A stretch of DNA of 13,810 bases from Deltaproteobacteria bacterium UBA5329 (GTDB lineage: Bacteria > Desulfobacterota > Syntrophorhabdia > Syntrophorhabdales > Syntrophorhabdaceae), in contig DHQV01000067.1 in assembly GCA_002408185.1 (NCBI GenBank), positions 46,706-60,515 of the forward strand, given 5' to 3'. Position numbers and translations under genes: made by a program. Below the pieces are notes generated by a model. The model saw only the letters and a list, made by a program, of their open reading frames with translations, made no database searches and was not told the origin of the DNA. Below are positions 13,187 through 13,810 of the stretch, piece by piece (position 1 is the first letter of the stretch; the number at the start of each line of letters is the position of its first letter).

Positions 13187-13810
13187 TACAGTCCTTCCTT
13201 TCTCAATTCTTCCAGAAGCGCTTTTTGCCTTTCCGTCAGTTTTTTCGGGATATCGATAATGACCTCCACATATTCGTCCCCGTTTTGCTCGGGCACGCCA
13301 AGGCCCTTCAAGCGGACCTTGGAATGACTTTTCACACCCGGCGGGATGGTCACGCGTTTTGGGCCTTCAATTGACGGGACTTCGACGACCGTCCCCAGAA
13401 GAGCATCGGTGAGCTTCACTTCCTTGGTTACGTAGAGATCATTGCCGGTCCGTTTGAAGACCGGGTGTTCACCAACTTTCATCGTCAGGTACAGATCGCC
13501 GCGCTGTCCCGGCCTTCCCATATTGCCCTTTCCTTTCAACCTCAATTTCTTGCCGGTGGTGATCCCTTTCGGTATTTTGACGTTGACCTCTTCGGTCCCT
13601 CTTTGGGTGGTCAACGTTATTCGTTTTTCCGCGCCATGGATCGCATCCATGAACGGGATCTCCAACTCATAATGAAGGTCGAGGTCGCTCACTGCTTCGG
13701 CACCACGCTGTTCCCGTGTTATATAATCGCCGAAGTCCCGGTATTGCGGCCTCTCCCGGCGGGCGCCGGCCCGTCCAGCCCCGCGTTGACCGAATATCAT
13801 GCTGAAGATA
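13186..13810 (-). CDS. DnaJ/CbpA-type J-protein without zinc finger (N-terminal part outside window)
   Basis: C-terminal 207 or so residues of an Hsp40 co-chaperone that delivers substrates to DnaK. The frame is open to the window end (IFSMIFGQR...), so the J domain and part of the Gly/Phe linker lie outside; the ATG at 13800 is internal. The visible part has a Gly/Arg-rich linker, then beta-domain I (DLDLHYELEIPFMDAIHGAEKRITL) and beta-domain II (GNDLYVTKEVKLTDALLGTVVEVPSIEG), ending in a dimerisation-type helix (KKLTERQKALLEELRKEGL). No Cys is present, so the CxxCxGxG zinc finger of true DnaJ is absent; this is the CbpA/DnaJ2 class. It runs directly into the unknown 259-residue gene (TAATG). 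Confidence 0.9.
   Translation of the reverse strand, partial: IFSMIFGQRGAGRAGARRERPQYRDFGDYITREQRGAEAVSDLDLHYELEIPFMDAIHGAEKRITLTTQRGTEEVNVKIPKGITTGKKLRLKGKGNMGRPGQRGDLYLTMKVGEHPVFKRTGNDLYVTKEVKLTDALLGTVVEVPSIEGPKRVTIPPGVKSHSKVRLKGLGVPEQNGDEYVEVIIDIPKKLTERQKALLEELRKEGL

Overview
The window reads as ordinary bacterial chromosome with dense operons, short overlaps, clear Shine-Dalgarno (SD) sites and roughly 50% GC. The gene content (short class I IlvC, split ArnA, dodecin, groESL next to a zinc-finger-less J-protein) and the repeat-rich spacer fit a Gram-negative, probably anaerobic, deltaproteobacterial (Desulfobacterota) lineage. That placement is inference, because no rRNA or tRNA lies in the window. 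Lipid A-modifying genes make an outer membrane very likely.

Region 1 (1-3391, minus strand) is a branched-chain amino acid operon. A sigma70-type promoter is followed by a short coiled-coil DUF465-like gene, then ilvB, ilvN and ilvC (ilvC is cut by the left edge). The genes overlap at their ends and two use TTG starts. The IlvC cofactor loop lacks the usual NADPH phosphate-binding residues and looks NADH-type.

Region 2 (3432-4170) holds one exported DUF3313-like protein on the minus strand, with an inverted repeat behind it. A roughly 300-base divergent spacer separates it from region 3.

Region 3 (4467-9816, plus strand) is a five-gene cluster for aminoarabinose (L-Ara4N) modification of lipid A: an ArnT-like membrane glycosyltransferase, ArnC, a free-standing ArnA formyltransferase, a free-standing ArnA decarboxylase and the deformylase ArnD. 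It covers UDP-glucuronate decarboxylation, N-formylation, transfer to undecaprenyl phosphate, deformylation and final transfer. The aminotransferase ArnB and UDP-glucose dehydrogenase are not in the window. The cluster ends in a spacer of CGTTAGCC-type direct and inverted repeats, one arm of which forms the last codons of arnD.

Region 4 (9948-10280, plus strand) is a monocistronic dodecin-family gene with a good promoter and a strong terminator. The terminator is symmetrical and could also serve the convergent groEL.

Region 5 (10356-13810, minus strand) is a chaperone block: a J-protein C-terminal part cut by the right edge, an unrecognised 259-residue protein joined to it by a TAATG stop/start, then a promoter, groES and groEL.

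No mobile element, CRISPR array or RNA gene was found. The most interesting points are the predicted NADH-type IlvC, the split ArnA cluster lacking arnB, the dodecin without its flavin-stacking Trp, the unknown gene in the chaperone block, and the repeat reaching into arnD.
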